DNA of 64,000 nt from Lachnospiraceae bacterium (GTDB lineage: Bacteria; Bacillota; Clostridia; Lachnospirales; Lachnospiraceae). The stretch lies in contig JAFSGE010000050.1 in NCBI GenBank assembly GCA_017434885.1, positions 1 through 64,000 on the forward strand, given 5' to 3'. Positions 26,281 to 35,034 of the stretch are shown in pieces. The notes under the pieces were generated by a model that was given only the letters and a program-made list of their open reading frames with translations, did not search any database and was not told the origin of the DNA. Within the stretch, counting starts at the first letter, position 1. Each line of letters opens with the position of its first letter. Made by a program: the position numbers and the translations under genes.

Positions 26281-27663
26281 ATGCAAAATAAAAGGATGAG
26301 CGGAAGTATGAAAAAATATAATATGATAACGGACAGTCCGGGAAAGGCGCTTTTCTTTTTTGCGGTGCCTTTGATACTGGGAAATATGTTTCAGCAATTT
26401 TATACCACGGTTGACTCGGTGATTGTAGGACAATTTGTGGGAGAAGATGCCCTTGCGGCAGTAGGGGCTTCGTATTCGTTAACGTCGGTGTTTATTATGA
26501 TAGCTATCGGTGGCGGAATCGGTGCCGGTGTCATTACATCGCAGTATCTGGGTGCCGGAAATTATGGCAAAATGAAAACCTCAGTGTTTACGGCACTGAA
26601 CAGTTTTCTTGGACTTAGTATTGTTCTTGGAATCATTGGTTTTATGGCAAATGAGCAGATACTGAGAGCGCTGAATACACCGGAAAATATTATGGCAGAT
26701 GCCGTGTTGTATCTGAAAATCTATTTTGTGGGACTTCCCTTTTTATTCATGTACAATATTTTGTCATCGGTGTTTAATGCGTTGGGAAATTCCAAAACGC
26801 CGCTGTATCTGCTTATCTTTTCTTCCCTGCTGAATATTGTACTTGACCTTGTTATGGTAAAAGTATTCGGGCTTGGTGTAGCGGGTGTTGCTGTTGCAAC
26901 TCTGTTTGCACAGGGATTGTCTGCGGTGATCTCGTTTCGTCTTCTGATGAGGCAGTTAAAGAGTTATCAGACGAAAGAAGAGAGGTATAGATTGTTTGAC
27001 CCGGCTATGCTCGGTAATATGTTTAAAGTAGCGTTACCGTCCATGCTGCAGCAGTCGATTGTTTCTATCGGAATGTTACTTGTGCAGTCTGTTGTGAATG
27101 GATTTGGTTCTTCTGTTTTGGCAGGTTATACCGCAGGGATGAGAATTGAGTCCATTTGTATTGTACCGATGATTGCTTTGGGAAATGCGGTGTCTACTTT
27201 TACGGCACAAAATTTAGGGGCAGGAAAGCCGGAGCGTGTGAAAAGAGGTTACGTGGCAGGCATGAAGATAGTGGCAGCCTTTGCTGTTTTGATTTGTTTG
27301 TTCTTAACGTTGCTTCATGACCCCATTATCAATGCCTTTTTGGAGGAAGAAAGCGATATTACTGCTTATGAGACCGGAACAAGCTATTTATCTTTTATTG
27401 CCTTTTTCTTTGTATTTATCGGCTTAAAGGCGATTACAGACGGTGTGCTTCGCGGTGCAGGTGATGTAGTGGTATTTACCCTTGCCAATCTTGTGAATCT
27501 GGGAATCCGCGTTACGTTTGCTTTTACCATGGCGGGAATCCTTGGTGTAAAGGCGGTATGGTTTGCAGTTCCTATCGGCTGGGCAACCAATTACCTGATA
27601 TCTTTTATCAGGTATTTATCGGGAAAATGGAGCAGAAAGAAACTGATAGAAGCAAAAGCGTGA
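26281..27663 (+). CDS. MATE family efflux transporter
   Basis: Multidrug/toxin exporter with about 12 membrane helices, 460 residues. Family features: SPGKALFFFAVPLILGNMFQQ and TTVDSVIVGQFVGEDALAAVG in the first half, and the repeat VALPSMLQQSIVSIG with MIALGNAVSTFTAQNLGAGK in the second. The start is uncertain: ATG 26281 has no ribosome binding site and follows a hairpin, while ATG 26296 and 26308 lie nearer the conserved region. Probably co-transcribed with the two genes upstream. The substrate is not indicated. Confidence 0.93.
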   Translation: MQNKRMSGSMKKYNMITDSPGKALFFFAVPLILGNMFQQFYTTVDSVIVGQFVGEDALAAVGASYSLTSVFIMIAIGGGIGAGVITSQYLGAGNYGKMKTSVFTALNSFLGLSIVLGIIGFMANEQILRALNTPENIMADAVLYLKIYFVGLPFLFMYNILSSVFNALGNSKTPLYLLIFSSLLNIVLDLVMVKVFGLGVAGVAVATLFAQGLSAVISFRLLMRQLKSYQTKEERYRLFDPAMLGNMFKVALPSMLQQSIVSIGMLLVQSVVNGFGSSVLAGYTAGMRIESICIVPMIALGNAVSTFTAQNLGAGKPERVKRGYVAGMKIVAAFAVLICLFLTLLHDPIINAFLEEESDITAYETGTSYLSFIAFFFVFIGLKAITDGVLRGAGDVVVFTLANLVNLGIRVTFAFTMAGILGVKAVWFAVPIGWATNYLISFIRYLSGKWSRKKLIEAKA

Positions 27664-27721
27664 AGCATGAAAATGAATACAAGAGAAAGAAGTGAAAACG
27701 TGCGTTGCCAGGCGCACAAAG

Positions 27722-27765
27722 AAAGCCACAAATTCGGAAATCCGAATTCATGGCTTTTTTTATTT
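27722..27765. terminator. Strong convergent terminator
   Basis: AAAGCCA/TGGCTTT and inner AATTCGGA/TCCGAATT arms form a long stem with a short loop and T run on the plus strand and A-rich lead on the other, between the MATE gene and the convergent PBP gene. Confidence 0.85.
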
Positions 27766-27809
27766 CAATAAGACTGCTCGTAAAGAATGGCGTCGTTTGG
27801 TTGTAATCG

Positions 27810-30599
27810 TTAACCTTCTGTAGCAGGAGCCTGTGCAGCGGCTTCGGCAGCCTGAGCAGCAGCGGCTTGTGCAGCGGCAATCACTGCGGCAATTTCGCTT
27901 CGTTGCTGTTCCACAATGGCTTCAATGCCGGGCTGGGACATGTATTCGGCCGTGTGCATACAGTAGTTGGTCTGTGTCTGAGGTACGGTAATGGTAGTAA
28001 CAGTTCCGTCTTCGTTTACAATTTCCTGTGTAATCGGAACGGTAGTGCTTACTGCGGGTTGGCCGGTTGCACCGTCAGGTGCTGCCATGGCAGCGGCAGA
28101 CTGCGTACCCTGCTGTAAGGAAGGGTCTTCCATAGGCGTCATTTCCAATACGCCGCTAACCTTGAAAGGACAGGTTTCACAAGCGGGTAGCTGAGGATTA
28201 CTGTACTGGCAAATCATACCCTGATAATGGACATCACAGGTTGCGGTGGGAACGGTTCCCTCTGCGAAATATTCTGTTGTCAGTGTACCGTCACAGACAC
28301 CGGGTATCGGTAATTTTCCGGATTTGGAACATACCGTTGCTGTTACAATACCGCCGTTAACGGGCATCTCAAAGGATTTGCTCGGGAGCTCTTCATGAAT
28401 CTGCGCCATAGTGGCACGCCACAATTTTTTGGCAAGATTACGCTCGCCGTTATCCTTTCTGAGTTTGGTGTTGTTATCATAACCGGTCCATACGGATGCA
28501 GTATAGTAAGGCGTGTATCCTGCAAACCATACGTCGTTGTAATCAGAGGTGGTACCTGTTTTGCCGGCAATGGCCATATTACCGAAGTTTACGGAAGTAC
28601 CGGTACCGGATGTTACTACATCCACCATGGCATCGGTAAGAAGCCATGCGGTGGTTTCTTTGATAACCTGTCTTGACTGAGGCTGTGTGTTGTCCAGGAT
28701 AACGTTGCCGTCATGGTCTAAAACCTTGGTGTAAAGCTTGGGTTCAATATAAGTACCACCGTTTGCAATGGCTGCATAGGAAGCGGTTAATTCTTCGTTG
28801 GTAACGCCACGGGTAACACCACCGAGAGCCAGAGACTGCTGGATATCGGAGAAAATCTGTGTTTGTCCGTTTACGGTAATCTCTTCGCGGTCAACTAAAG
28901 TAGTGAACCCAAAGTTCTTGAGGTAGTCAAAACCAAGTTGGGGTGTAATTTGTGTCAGTGTTTTTACAGCTACAATATTCATGGAATCAGCAATTCCCTT
29001 TCTTATGGAATTGAGTCCTCTGTATTCTGCGCCCCACCAGTTGCTTACGGGACGGCCTTCATTGTAGTTGAAAGGTGCATCGTTCATCACGGTGGCAAGG
29101 GTAAGTCCTGCACTGTCAAGTGCCGGTGCGTAAACACCTACAACCTTAAAGGTGGAGCCGGGCTGACGTTTGGTGTCGGTTGCACGGTTTAAGGTACGGC
29201 TTCCTTCCTTCTGACCGCGTCCGCCTACCATGGCAACCACATAACCTGTAGCATGGTCCTGCACCACGATGGATACCTGCGGCTGAGGGGTTAAGGTAAT
29301 ATTTTCACCATATACCTCATCACCTGAGGCCATTACTGCAGCCTTGTATTCTTCAATCGCTGTATAAGCCTCGTCTTTGGAATTATAAAGCAGATTGAAG
29401 GAGGGGTTTAATTCTCTGTAGTAAGTACGATACATTTCCGTACTGAAGTTTTCATAATCCCCGTTTGCTTTTTTGATGGTAAGTTCATATGCCAGCTGCC
29501 ATCTGGTGCCTTCGGGATAATTCTCCTCGTTGGAGAAAACATCGTCACAAATTGCCTGAATATTAGGGTCCTGTGTTGCGTATATCTTAAGTCCGCCGCT
29601 GTAAAGAAGGGTATATGCCTGTGTTTCTGTATAACGGCCGGTTGCCATTAAGTCTTCCATAATGTCATCAGTTAATGCGTCTACAAAGTATGTATTAACC
29701 GAATCCTGTTCGACTTCTGCGTTAACTGTCTGAATACGGGAATAAACGTCATCTGCCATGGCTTCATCATATTCTGCCTGAGTAATGTAGCCTTGTTCTA
29801 ACATATTATTTAAAACCTTGGTACGTCTTTTGGCATTATCCTCCGGGTGGGAAATCGGATTAAATCTGGACGGATTCTGCGTAATACTTGCAATAACCGC
29901 ACACTCGGAAAGGTTCAGTGTGTTTACCGATTTGTTAAAGTAGCGCAGGGAAGCAGCTTGTACACCGAGGGTATTCTGTCCTAAGTTAATGGTGTTCATA
30001 TAGTTAAGAAGCACTTCTTCCTTGGACATAGTCTTGCTCAATTCGATGGCAAGATACTGCTCTTGTATTTTACGCTTTAAGCTTTCGGCAAAGCTGCTTT
30101 CGGAGGTCCAACCGGTAAATACGTTGTTTTTCAGAAGCTGCTGGGTAATGGTACTTGCACCTTCGGAAAAGTCAAAACCGTTGGATATACCGACATAAGC
30201 AGCTCGGATAATACCTTTGATGTCAATACCGTTATGTTCATAAAAACGTTCGTCTTCAATTGCCACAAAAGCATGAGCGAGGTCTTCGGGAATCATATCC
30301 TGTGCAACGGGAATACGGTTGGAATCGGCAGCAATCAATTTGCCGATTTGGTTTCCTTCCAAATCGTAAACAAAGGTGGAAAAGCCGGTAGGGGTAACGT
30401 CGATGTTTTCGATGCTGGGTGAGGTGTCAATAATGCCTTTAAAAACACCGATTCCTGCGCTTGCAACGATAATTGCCAAAGCGACGCATCCCAAAAGTGT
30501 TAAGTTTGTCAGGGCAAGCAGAAGCTTTCGGCTCCACTTGGTTCCTGTAGCATGCAGGGCTTTCTGTTTGTCACGAATGCCCTTTTTACTGTAGTTCAT
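27810..30599 (-). CDS. Class A penicillin-binding protein (PBP1A-like)
   Basis: Bifunctional peptidoglycan glycosyltransferase/transpeptidase anchored by one helix (residues about 27-52). The GT51 domain shows AFVAIEDERFYEHNGID and GASTITQQLLKN with EQYLAIELSKTMSKEEVLLNYMN. The transpeptidase has QPGSTFKVV (Ser nucleophile), SMN and KTGTTSDYND. A cysteine-containing segment (SGKLPIPGVC, CETCPF) follows and the last 90 residues are Ala/Gln/Thr rich with AAAQAAEAAAQ. 929 residues, long because of this tail. A single gene, divergent from the hydrogenase-like gene. Confidence 0.95.
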   Translation of the reverse strand: MNYSKKGIRDKQKALHATGTKWSRKLLLALTNLTLLGCVALAIIVASAGIGVFKGIIDTSPSIENIDVTPTGFSTFVYDLEGNQIGKLIAADSNRIPVAQDMIPEDLAHAFVAIEDERFYEHNGIDIKGIIRAAYVGISNGFDFSEGASTITQQLLKNNVFTGWTSESSFAESLKRKIQEQYLAIELSKTMSKEEVLLNYMNTINLGQNTLGVQAASLRYFNKSVNTLNLSECAVIASITQNPSRFNPISHPEDNAKRRTKVLNNMLEQGYITQAEYDEAMADDVYSRIQTVNAEVEQDSVNTYFVDALTDDIMEDLMATGRYTETQAYTLLYSGGLKIYATQDPNIQAICDDVFSNEENYPEGTRWQLAYELTIKKANGDYENFSTEMYRTYYRELNPSFNLLYNSKDEAYTAIEEYKAAVMASGDEVYGENITLTPQPQVSIVVQDHATGYVVAMVGGRGQKEGSRTLNRATDTKRQPGSTFKVVGVYAPALDSAGLTLATVMNDAPFNYNEGRPVSNWWGAEYRGLNSIRKGIADSMNIVAVKTLTQITPQLGFDYLKNFGFTTLVDREEITVNGQTQIFSDIQQSLALGGVTRGVTNEELTASYAAIANGGTYIEPKLYTKVLDHDGNVILDNTQPQSRQVIKETTAWLLTDAMVDVVTSGTGTSVNFGNMAIAGKTGTTSDYNDVWFAGYTPYYTASVWTGYDNNTKLRKDNGERNLAKKLWRATMAQIHEELPSKSFEMPVNGGIVTATVCSKSGKLPIPGVCDGTLTTEYFAEGTVPTATCDVHYQGMICQYSNPQLPACETCPFKVSGVLEMTPMEDPSLQQGTQSAAAMAAPDGATGQPAVSTTVPITQEIVNEDGTVTTITVPQTQTNYCMHTAEYMSQPGIEAIVEQQRSEIAAVIAAAQAAAAQAAEAAAQAPATEG

Positions 30600-30779
30600 G
30601 TATATGCCTCCATATTATTTCGCAAAAATAATTTTTTTCATACATAGAGAGTATACCAAAATGTGAAACTGAAATAAAGTTTTTTTATTGTTTATTAAGA
30701 ATTGTTCACAAATTGATACATTTTATTCAAAAAATGTGAGAAAAAAACTTAAAAAGAGTGTTAAAATTGCACAATTCTG

Positions 30780-30808
30780 TTGTCATAAGTAATGAATTCT
30801 GTTACAAT
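30780..30808 (+). promoter_or_regulatory. Promoter of hydrogenase-like sensor gene
   Basis: TTGTCA (30780-30785), 17-base spacer, TACAAT (30803-30808), about 75 bases before the start. The rest of the 286-base divergent spacer is AT-rich with no other recognised element. Confidence 0.55.
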
Positions 30809-30885
30809 ATTAACAAACTATTATATATATATTAGGTAGATAGGGTTTTTCGGATTTGGATTAAGACGACAAAGGAGAAGGTAAT

Positions 30886-32802
30886 ATGTTGGCGAAAGGG
30901 TTAGTATTTACAAATGAAAACTGTCAGGGATGTAACCGGTGTATTTCGGTTTGTCCGGTTATGACAGCAAACCAGTCTACAGAGGTAGACGGTAAAAATG
31001 TAATTTGGGTAAACGGTGATGCATGTGTGCATTGCGGAGCCTGTATGGATGTATGCCATCATAAGGCAAGAAGTTATCAGGATGATGTAGATAAATTCCT
31101 GGATGATTTAAAGAGAGGAGAAAAAATCAGTCTGCTTGTTGCACCGGCATTTATCGCCAATTACAAAAAGCAGTACAGACAGATTCTCGGTTATTTAAAG
31201 AGTCTCGGAGTAAACCGTATTATCAGCGTAAGCTTTGGTGCAGATATTACATCATGGGGATATTTGAATTATATTACCAAGTATAATTTTACAGGCGGTA
31301 TTTCACAGCCTTGTCCCGCAATTGTAGATTACATTGAGAAATACATACCTGATTTGGTTGATAAATTAGTGCCGGTACACAGTCCTATGATGTGTAGTGC
31401 CATTTATGTAAAGAAATACATGAAGGTTCCGGATAAACTTGCATTTTTAAGTCCTTGTATTGCAAAGAAGTCAGAAATTACCCGTGACGGAAACAAAGAT
31501 TACATTCAGTACAATGTAACCTTTAATCATTTGATGGATCGTCTGAAAGGTATGAATCTTAGCGGCTATGATGCAGGAGATGAGATTGAGTATGGTCTCG
31601 GAAGTGTATATCCTCAGCCCGGCGGATTAAAGGAAAACGTAGAATATTTCCTTGGAAAGGATGTAATGATTCGTCAGATTGAAGGCGAAAAGCATGCATA
31701 TCATTTCCTGGAAACTTATGCAAAGCGTGTGCGCGAAGGAAAGAAGCTTCCTTTCATGGTGGATGCACTGAATTGTGCAAGCGGCTGTATTTACGGTACG
31801 GCAACAGAACCTGAGAAGGAAGAAGATGAAGATATCTTATTCGAAATTCATAACGAGAGAGTCAGAAAGTCTCAGGATAAGAAGAACCCTTGGAACAAGG
31901 ATTTACCGTTTGAGAAGAGATTAAATAATCTGAATGAACAGTTTAAAGACCTGAAGCTGGAAGACTTTATTTGTACCTACAATAAGCATGCGGCAGTAAA
32001 GACCAAAGAGGTCAGCGAAGCAGAGATTCAACAGGTACTGCGCAGCATGAATAAGGTGACAAAGGAAGAACAGAGTGTTGACTGCGGTGCCTGCGGATAT
32101 GAAGGATGCCGTCAGATGGCGAAGGCAGTTGTTCTCGGCGTAAACCGTAAGGAAAATTGTGTTCATTACTTAAAGGGCGAGTTGGAACTTGAAAAAGCTG
32201 AAATGAATCGCATGCATGATGAACTGAAAGAAAAGCAACAGCAGAAAGCAGTTCTTTACGCAGAGATTACAGAAGCCTTTGAGAAGATTAAGACTTCCAT
32301 GGAAGAACTTGCAAAAGGAAATCAGAGTTCTGCAGAGGATGCAGGAGCTATGGCGGAAGCAGTCAGCGAGATGAGCGGATTTACCGATAAGCTGAATGAT
32401 TCCATGATGCAGTTTAAAGAAGCGGTAAGCGGTTATGATATTGTAAATGAATCCATTATCAAGATTTCCAACCAGACCGGTATGCTTGCGCTGAATGCAG
32501 GAATTGAAGCGGCAAGAAGCGGTGAGGCAGGCAAAGGATTTGCAGTAATTGCAAACCGTGTAAGAGATTTGTCCGACCAGACCAAGGAAACCGTGATTGT
32601 AGGTAAGACCAAGAGTGATGAACTTCTTCCTGCAATTGAAAGACTGGAAAATGAAGTGGAAATTTTCCTGAACGATGTTTATAAGGTAAATGAGAAAACT
32701 GCTGCACTTGCGGCAAGCAGTGAAGAAATTGCTGCACAGGCCGGTGTGATTGAAGATATCATGAACCGTGTTGCAGATCAGATGAAGGAGCTTATAGATT
32801 AA
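30886..32802 (+). CDS. [FeFe]-hydrogenase-like iron-sulfur protein fused to a methyl-accepting signalling domain
   Basis: Probable cytoplasmic redox or hydrogen sensor. Two 4Fe-4S ferredoxin motifs (Cys 13/16/19/23 and 47/50/53/57) lead into an H-cluster domain: QPCPA (Cys143), SPCIAKKSE (Cys191) and NCASGC (Cys297, Cys301) supply the four cubane ligands. The cysteine that normally precedes the first ligand and relays protons is Pro142, which argues against fast catalysis. A further four-cysteine cluster follows (Cys 400/403/408/425, DCGACGYEGC). Residues about 455-638 are a chemoreceptor signalling hairpin with tip ISNQTGMLALNAGIEAARSG and GEAGKGFAVIANRVRDLS. No membrane helix. Start ATG 30886 follows AAAGGAG. 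No CheA/CheW or hydrogenase maturation genes are nearby. Confidence 0.88.
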   Translation: MLAKGLVFTNENCQGCNRCISVCPVMTANQSTEVDGKNVIWVNGDACVHCGACMDVCHHKARSYQDDVDKFLDDLKRGEKISLLVAPAFIANYKKQYRQILGYLKSLGVNRIISVSFGADITSWGYLNYITKYNFTGGISQPCPAIVDYIEKYIPDLVDKLVPVHSPMMCSAIYVKKYMKVPDKLAFLSPCIAKKSEITRDGNKDYIQYNVTFNHLMDRLKGMNLSGYDAGDEIEYGLGSVYPQPGGLKENVEYFLGKDVMIRQIEGEKHAYHFLETYAKRVREGKKLPFMVDALNCASGCIYGTATEPEKEEDEDILFEIHNERVRKSQDKKNPWNKDLPFEKRLNNLNEQFKDLKLEDFICTYNKHAAVKTKEVSEAEIQQVLRSMNKVTKEEQSVDCGACGYEGCRQMAKAVVLGVNRKENCVHYLKGELELEKAEMNRMHDELKEKQQQKAVLYAEITEAFEKIKTSMEELAKGNQSSAEDAGAMAEAVSEMSGFTDKLNDSMMQFKEAVSGYDIVNESIIKISNQTGMLALNAGIEAARSGEAGKGFAVIANRVRDLSDQTKETVIVGKTKSDELLPAIERLENEVEIFLNDVYKVNEKTAALAASSEEIAAQAGVIEDIMNRVADQMKELID

Positions 32803-32806
32803 TTCT

Positions 32807-33460
32807 ATGAACAAAAAGAAGCTTGCTTTGGAAATAATAGAACGTTTAGCTAAAGAGTACCCGCTTGCAGGGTGCTCTTTAGAATATAATGAGGCTTGGA
32901 AACTTTTGGTAAGCGTACGGCTTGCGGCACAGTGTACGGATGCGAGAGTAAATGAAATTGTTCCGAAGCTGTACGAAAAATTTCCAACGGTAGATGCACT
33001 GGCACAGGCTGATGTAGATGAGATAGAGCAGATAGTGCGCCCCTGCGGACTTGGCAGAAGCAAGGCGAGGGATATCAGTGCCTGTATGAAAATGCTAAAG
33101 GATGAATATGACGGTGAAGTGCCGGATGATTTTGATGCACTTTTGAAGCTCCCGGGGGTAGGCAGAAAAAGTGCAAACCTGATTATGGGCGATGTGTTTG
33201 GTAAGCCTGCCATCGTAACGGATACCCACTGCATACGATTGGTGAATCGTATGGGACTGGTGGATGATATCAAAGAACCCAAGAAGGTGGAGATGGCGCT
33301 TTGGAAAATTATTCCTCCAAAGGAAGGCAGTGACTTTTGCCACAGGCTTGTATTTCACGGCAGAGATGTATGTACGGCGAGAACCAAACCATATTGTGAT
33401 AAATGTTGTCTGAATGATATCTGTGCCAAGGCAGGTGTCGAAAAAGGAAAGAAAAAATGA
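32807..33460 (+). CDS. nth: Endonuclease III
   Basis: DNA glycosylase/AP lyase for oxidised pyrimidines. The helix-hairpin-helix LLKLPGVGRKSANLI carries the catalytic Lys, and IVTDTHCIRLVNRMG the catalytic Asp. The C-terminal iron-sulfur loop has CTARTKPYCDKCCLNDIC; ligand spacing appears as C-X7-C-X2-C-X5-C, one residue longer than the usual X6 at the first gap. 217 residues. Starts four bases after the sensor gene. Its stop overlaps the next start (ATGA). Confidence 0.95.
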   Translation: MNKKKLALEIIERLAKEYPLAGCSLEYNEAWKLLVSVRLAAQCTDARVNEIVPKLYEKFPTVDALAQADVDEIEQIVRPCGLGRSKARDISACMKMLKDEYDGEVPDDFDALLKLPGVGRKSANLIMGDVFGKPAIVTDTHCIRLVNRMGLVDDIKEPKKVEMALWKIIPPKEGSDFCHRLVFHGRDVCTARTKPYCDKCCLNDICAKAGVEKGKKK

Positions 33461-34104
33461 AAAAAGTAATTGTAAAAGTGCTTATTTTATTTATCGGTCT
33501 TACCATAGCTCATTTGGGAGTAACCTTATTTCTTCTTGCTGATTTGGGAGCAGATCCCTTTAACGTATTGATTCAGGGATTGTTCAGAACATTATCGGTG
33601 GCGAGCGGATGGGAAGTGTTAACCCATGGGTATACCCATGTAGCGGTAAGCCTTTTGATTATTCTGGTATTACTGTTTACAGACAGAAGCTATGTAAAAA
33701 TCGGTACGGTTATCTGTATGGTATGCGGCGGTCCGATTATTGATTTCTTTACTCTGATATTAGGCGGAATGATTCATTCGGGAAATCCTTTTGCGGTGAG
33801 AATTATAGTGCTTGCACTGGGCTGTGTGATTCTGGCATTTGGCATGACGATTGTAATTAAATCGGATTGCGGTACAGGGCCGAATGATTTGGTTGCCATT
33901 GTAATCAGCGACAAAATAAAGAAGCCTTTCGGAATTGTCAGAATTGTGGTAGATGTGTGCTTTGTTCTTTTTGGTTTTTTCCTTGGCGGCATCGTGGGAA
34001 TCGGTACTCTGATTTGTGCCGGACTGGTAGGACCGGTTGCGGGCATCTTTTTGCCGCGAAGTGAAAAGCTGGTACATGGCATTATGAAAAAATGTGGAGT
34101 CTGA
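33457..34104 (+). CDS. YitT/YczE-like membrane protein
   Basis: Integral membrane protein of 215 residues with about five or six hydrophobic segments. The segments LADLGADPFNVLIQGL and IKSDCGTGPNDLVAIVIS match the repeated motif of the YczE/YyaS/YitT group, whose function is unknown. It overlaps nth by four bases and the yigZ-like gene follows after two bases, so all three are co-translated. No signal for a substrate. Confidence 0.82.
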   Translation: MKKVIVKVLILFIGLTIAHLGVTLFLLADLGADPFNVLIQGLFRTLSVASGWEVLTHGYTHVAVSLLIILVLLFTDRSYVKIGTVICMVCGGPIIDFFTLILGGMIHSGNPFAVRIIVLALGCVILAFGMTIVIKSDCGTGPNDLVAIVISDKIKKPFGIVRIVVDVCFVLFGFFLGGIVGIGTLICAGLVGPVAGIFLPRSEKLVHGIMKKCGV

Positions 34105-34106
34105 AT

Positions 34107-34769
34107 ATGAGCGATAAAGCAGAAAAAGAGCAGAAATTTCCGCCTTACAGAATCGTATGTGAAGGCGGAGTGGGAGAAATAGTAGAAAAGAAATCCCGTT
34201 TTATAGCAACTATAAAACCGGTGGAGAGTGAGCAGGAAGCGGTCGCCTTTATTGAATCGGTGAAAAAGAAATATTATGATGCCAGACATAACTGTCCGGC
34301 ATTTGTTATTGGGAAAAATAAAGAATTGACCAGATGCAGTGATGACGGAGAACCCAGCGGAACTGCGGGAAAGCCGATTCTAGAGGTGCTGCTTGGAGAG
34401 GGACTTACTAATGTGGCAGTGGTGGTGACCAGATATTTCGGAGGGACTCTGCTTGGTACAGGCGGGCTTGTGCGCGCTTATACACAGGCAACGCAGGAGG
34501 GTCTTGCCGCATGTCAGACGGCAACTATGCGTTACGGTGTTACAATCCGAATTGAAACAGACTATACGGATTTGGGAAAAATCCAGCATTTACTCGGAAA
34601 TAAGGAAATTCCCATTGTTTCTTCAGAATATACGGACAAAGTGGCACTTACCGTGCAGCTTCCCAAAGAGGAGGCACAGGGGCTTATGAAAGAACTGACA
34701 GAAGCTACAGCTGCACGTGCACTTGCTGAAATTACAGAGAGCGGATATTACAGGGAGAAAGACCGCTGA
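34107..34769 (+). CDS. YigZ/IMPACT family protein
   Basis: Cytoplasmic protein of unclear function related to the eukaryotic IMPACT translation regulator. The UPF0029 domain shows KKSRFIATIKPVES, ARHNCPAFVIG, CSDDGEPSGTAGKPILEVL and VVVTRYFGGTLLGTGGLVRAY; the last 70 residues form the DUF1949 ferredoxin-like domain. ATG 34107 with GGAG at good spacing is chosen over the in-frame codon at 34092. 220 residues, normal. Confidence 0.9.
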   Translation: MSDKAEKEQKFPPYRIVCEGGVGEIVEKKSRFIATIKPVESEQEAVAFIESVKKKYYDARHNCPAFVIGKNKELTRCSDDGEPSGTAGKPILEVLLGEGLTNVAVVVTRYFGGTLLGTGGLVRAYTQATQEGLAACQTATMRYGVTIRIETDYTDLGKIQHLLGNKEIPIVSSEYTDKVALTVQLPKEEAQGLMKELTEATAARALAEITESGYYREKDR

Positions 34770-34844
34770 CAGTCGGAAAAAGTGTTTGATGATGATGTCC
34801 CTTGTGTGGAACTACAGGTTGTTAAGAAAATATAAAGAAAAGCG

Positions 34845-34873
34845 TTGACAAAAATTTGTCAAAAAGATAAAGT
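34845..34873 (+). promoter_or_regulatory. Promoter of mgtE
   Basis: TTGACA (34845-34850), 17-base spacer, TAAAGT (34868-34873). TTGACA and TGTCAA at 34857-34862 form an inverted repeat that could also be an operator. Confidence 0.6.
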
Positions 34874-34923
34874 GAGTTTGTAAAAAAGATTGCATAGCAG
34901 TTTTCAGAGAGGTGGTGGTTTTT

Positions 34924-35034
34924 ATGACAAAGAGTATACAGACAAGTAATTCTGACATTCCTCCCCACGGGCGGAGCATAAAAATCACATATAAAGGAGA
35001 ACTGCTATGGAAGAAATCAGAGATGCAGAAGTAA
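34924..35034 (+). CDS. Short upstream ORF overlapping mgtE start
   Basis: 36 codons beginning at ATG 34924 behind a strong GAGAGGTGGTGG ribosome binding site. The product begins MTKSIQTSNSDIPPHGRSIK and ends out of frame 28 bases inside mgtE. It may be a leader peptide that couples or gates mgtE translation; a short hairpin (CTCC/GGAG) lies over codons 12-18. No homologue is recognised, so it might be a chance ORF. Confidence 0.45.
   Translation: MTKSIQTSNSDIPPHGRSIKITYKGELLWKKSEMQK

Noticed and set aside
32170-33282. 370-codon minus-strand ORF
   Set aside because: Antisense to the chemoreceptor domain and nth; Ser/Phe-rich composition is typical of a shadow frame.
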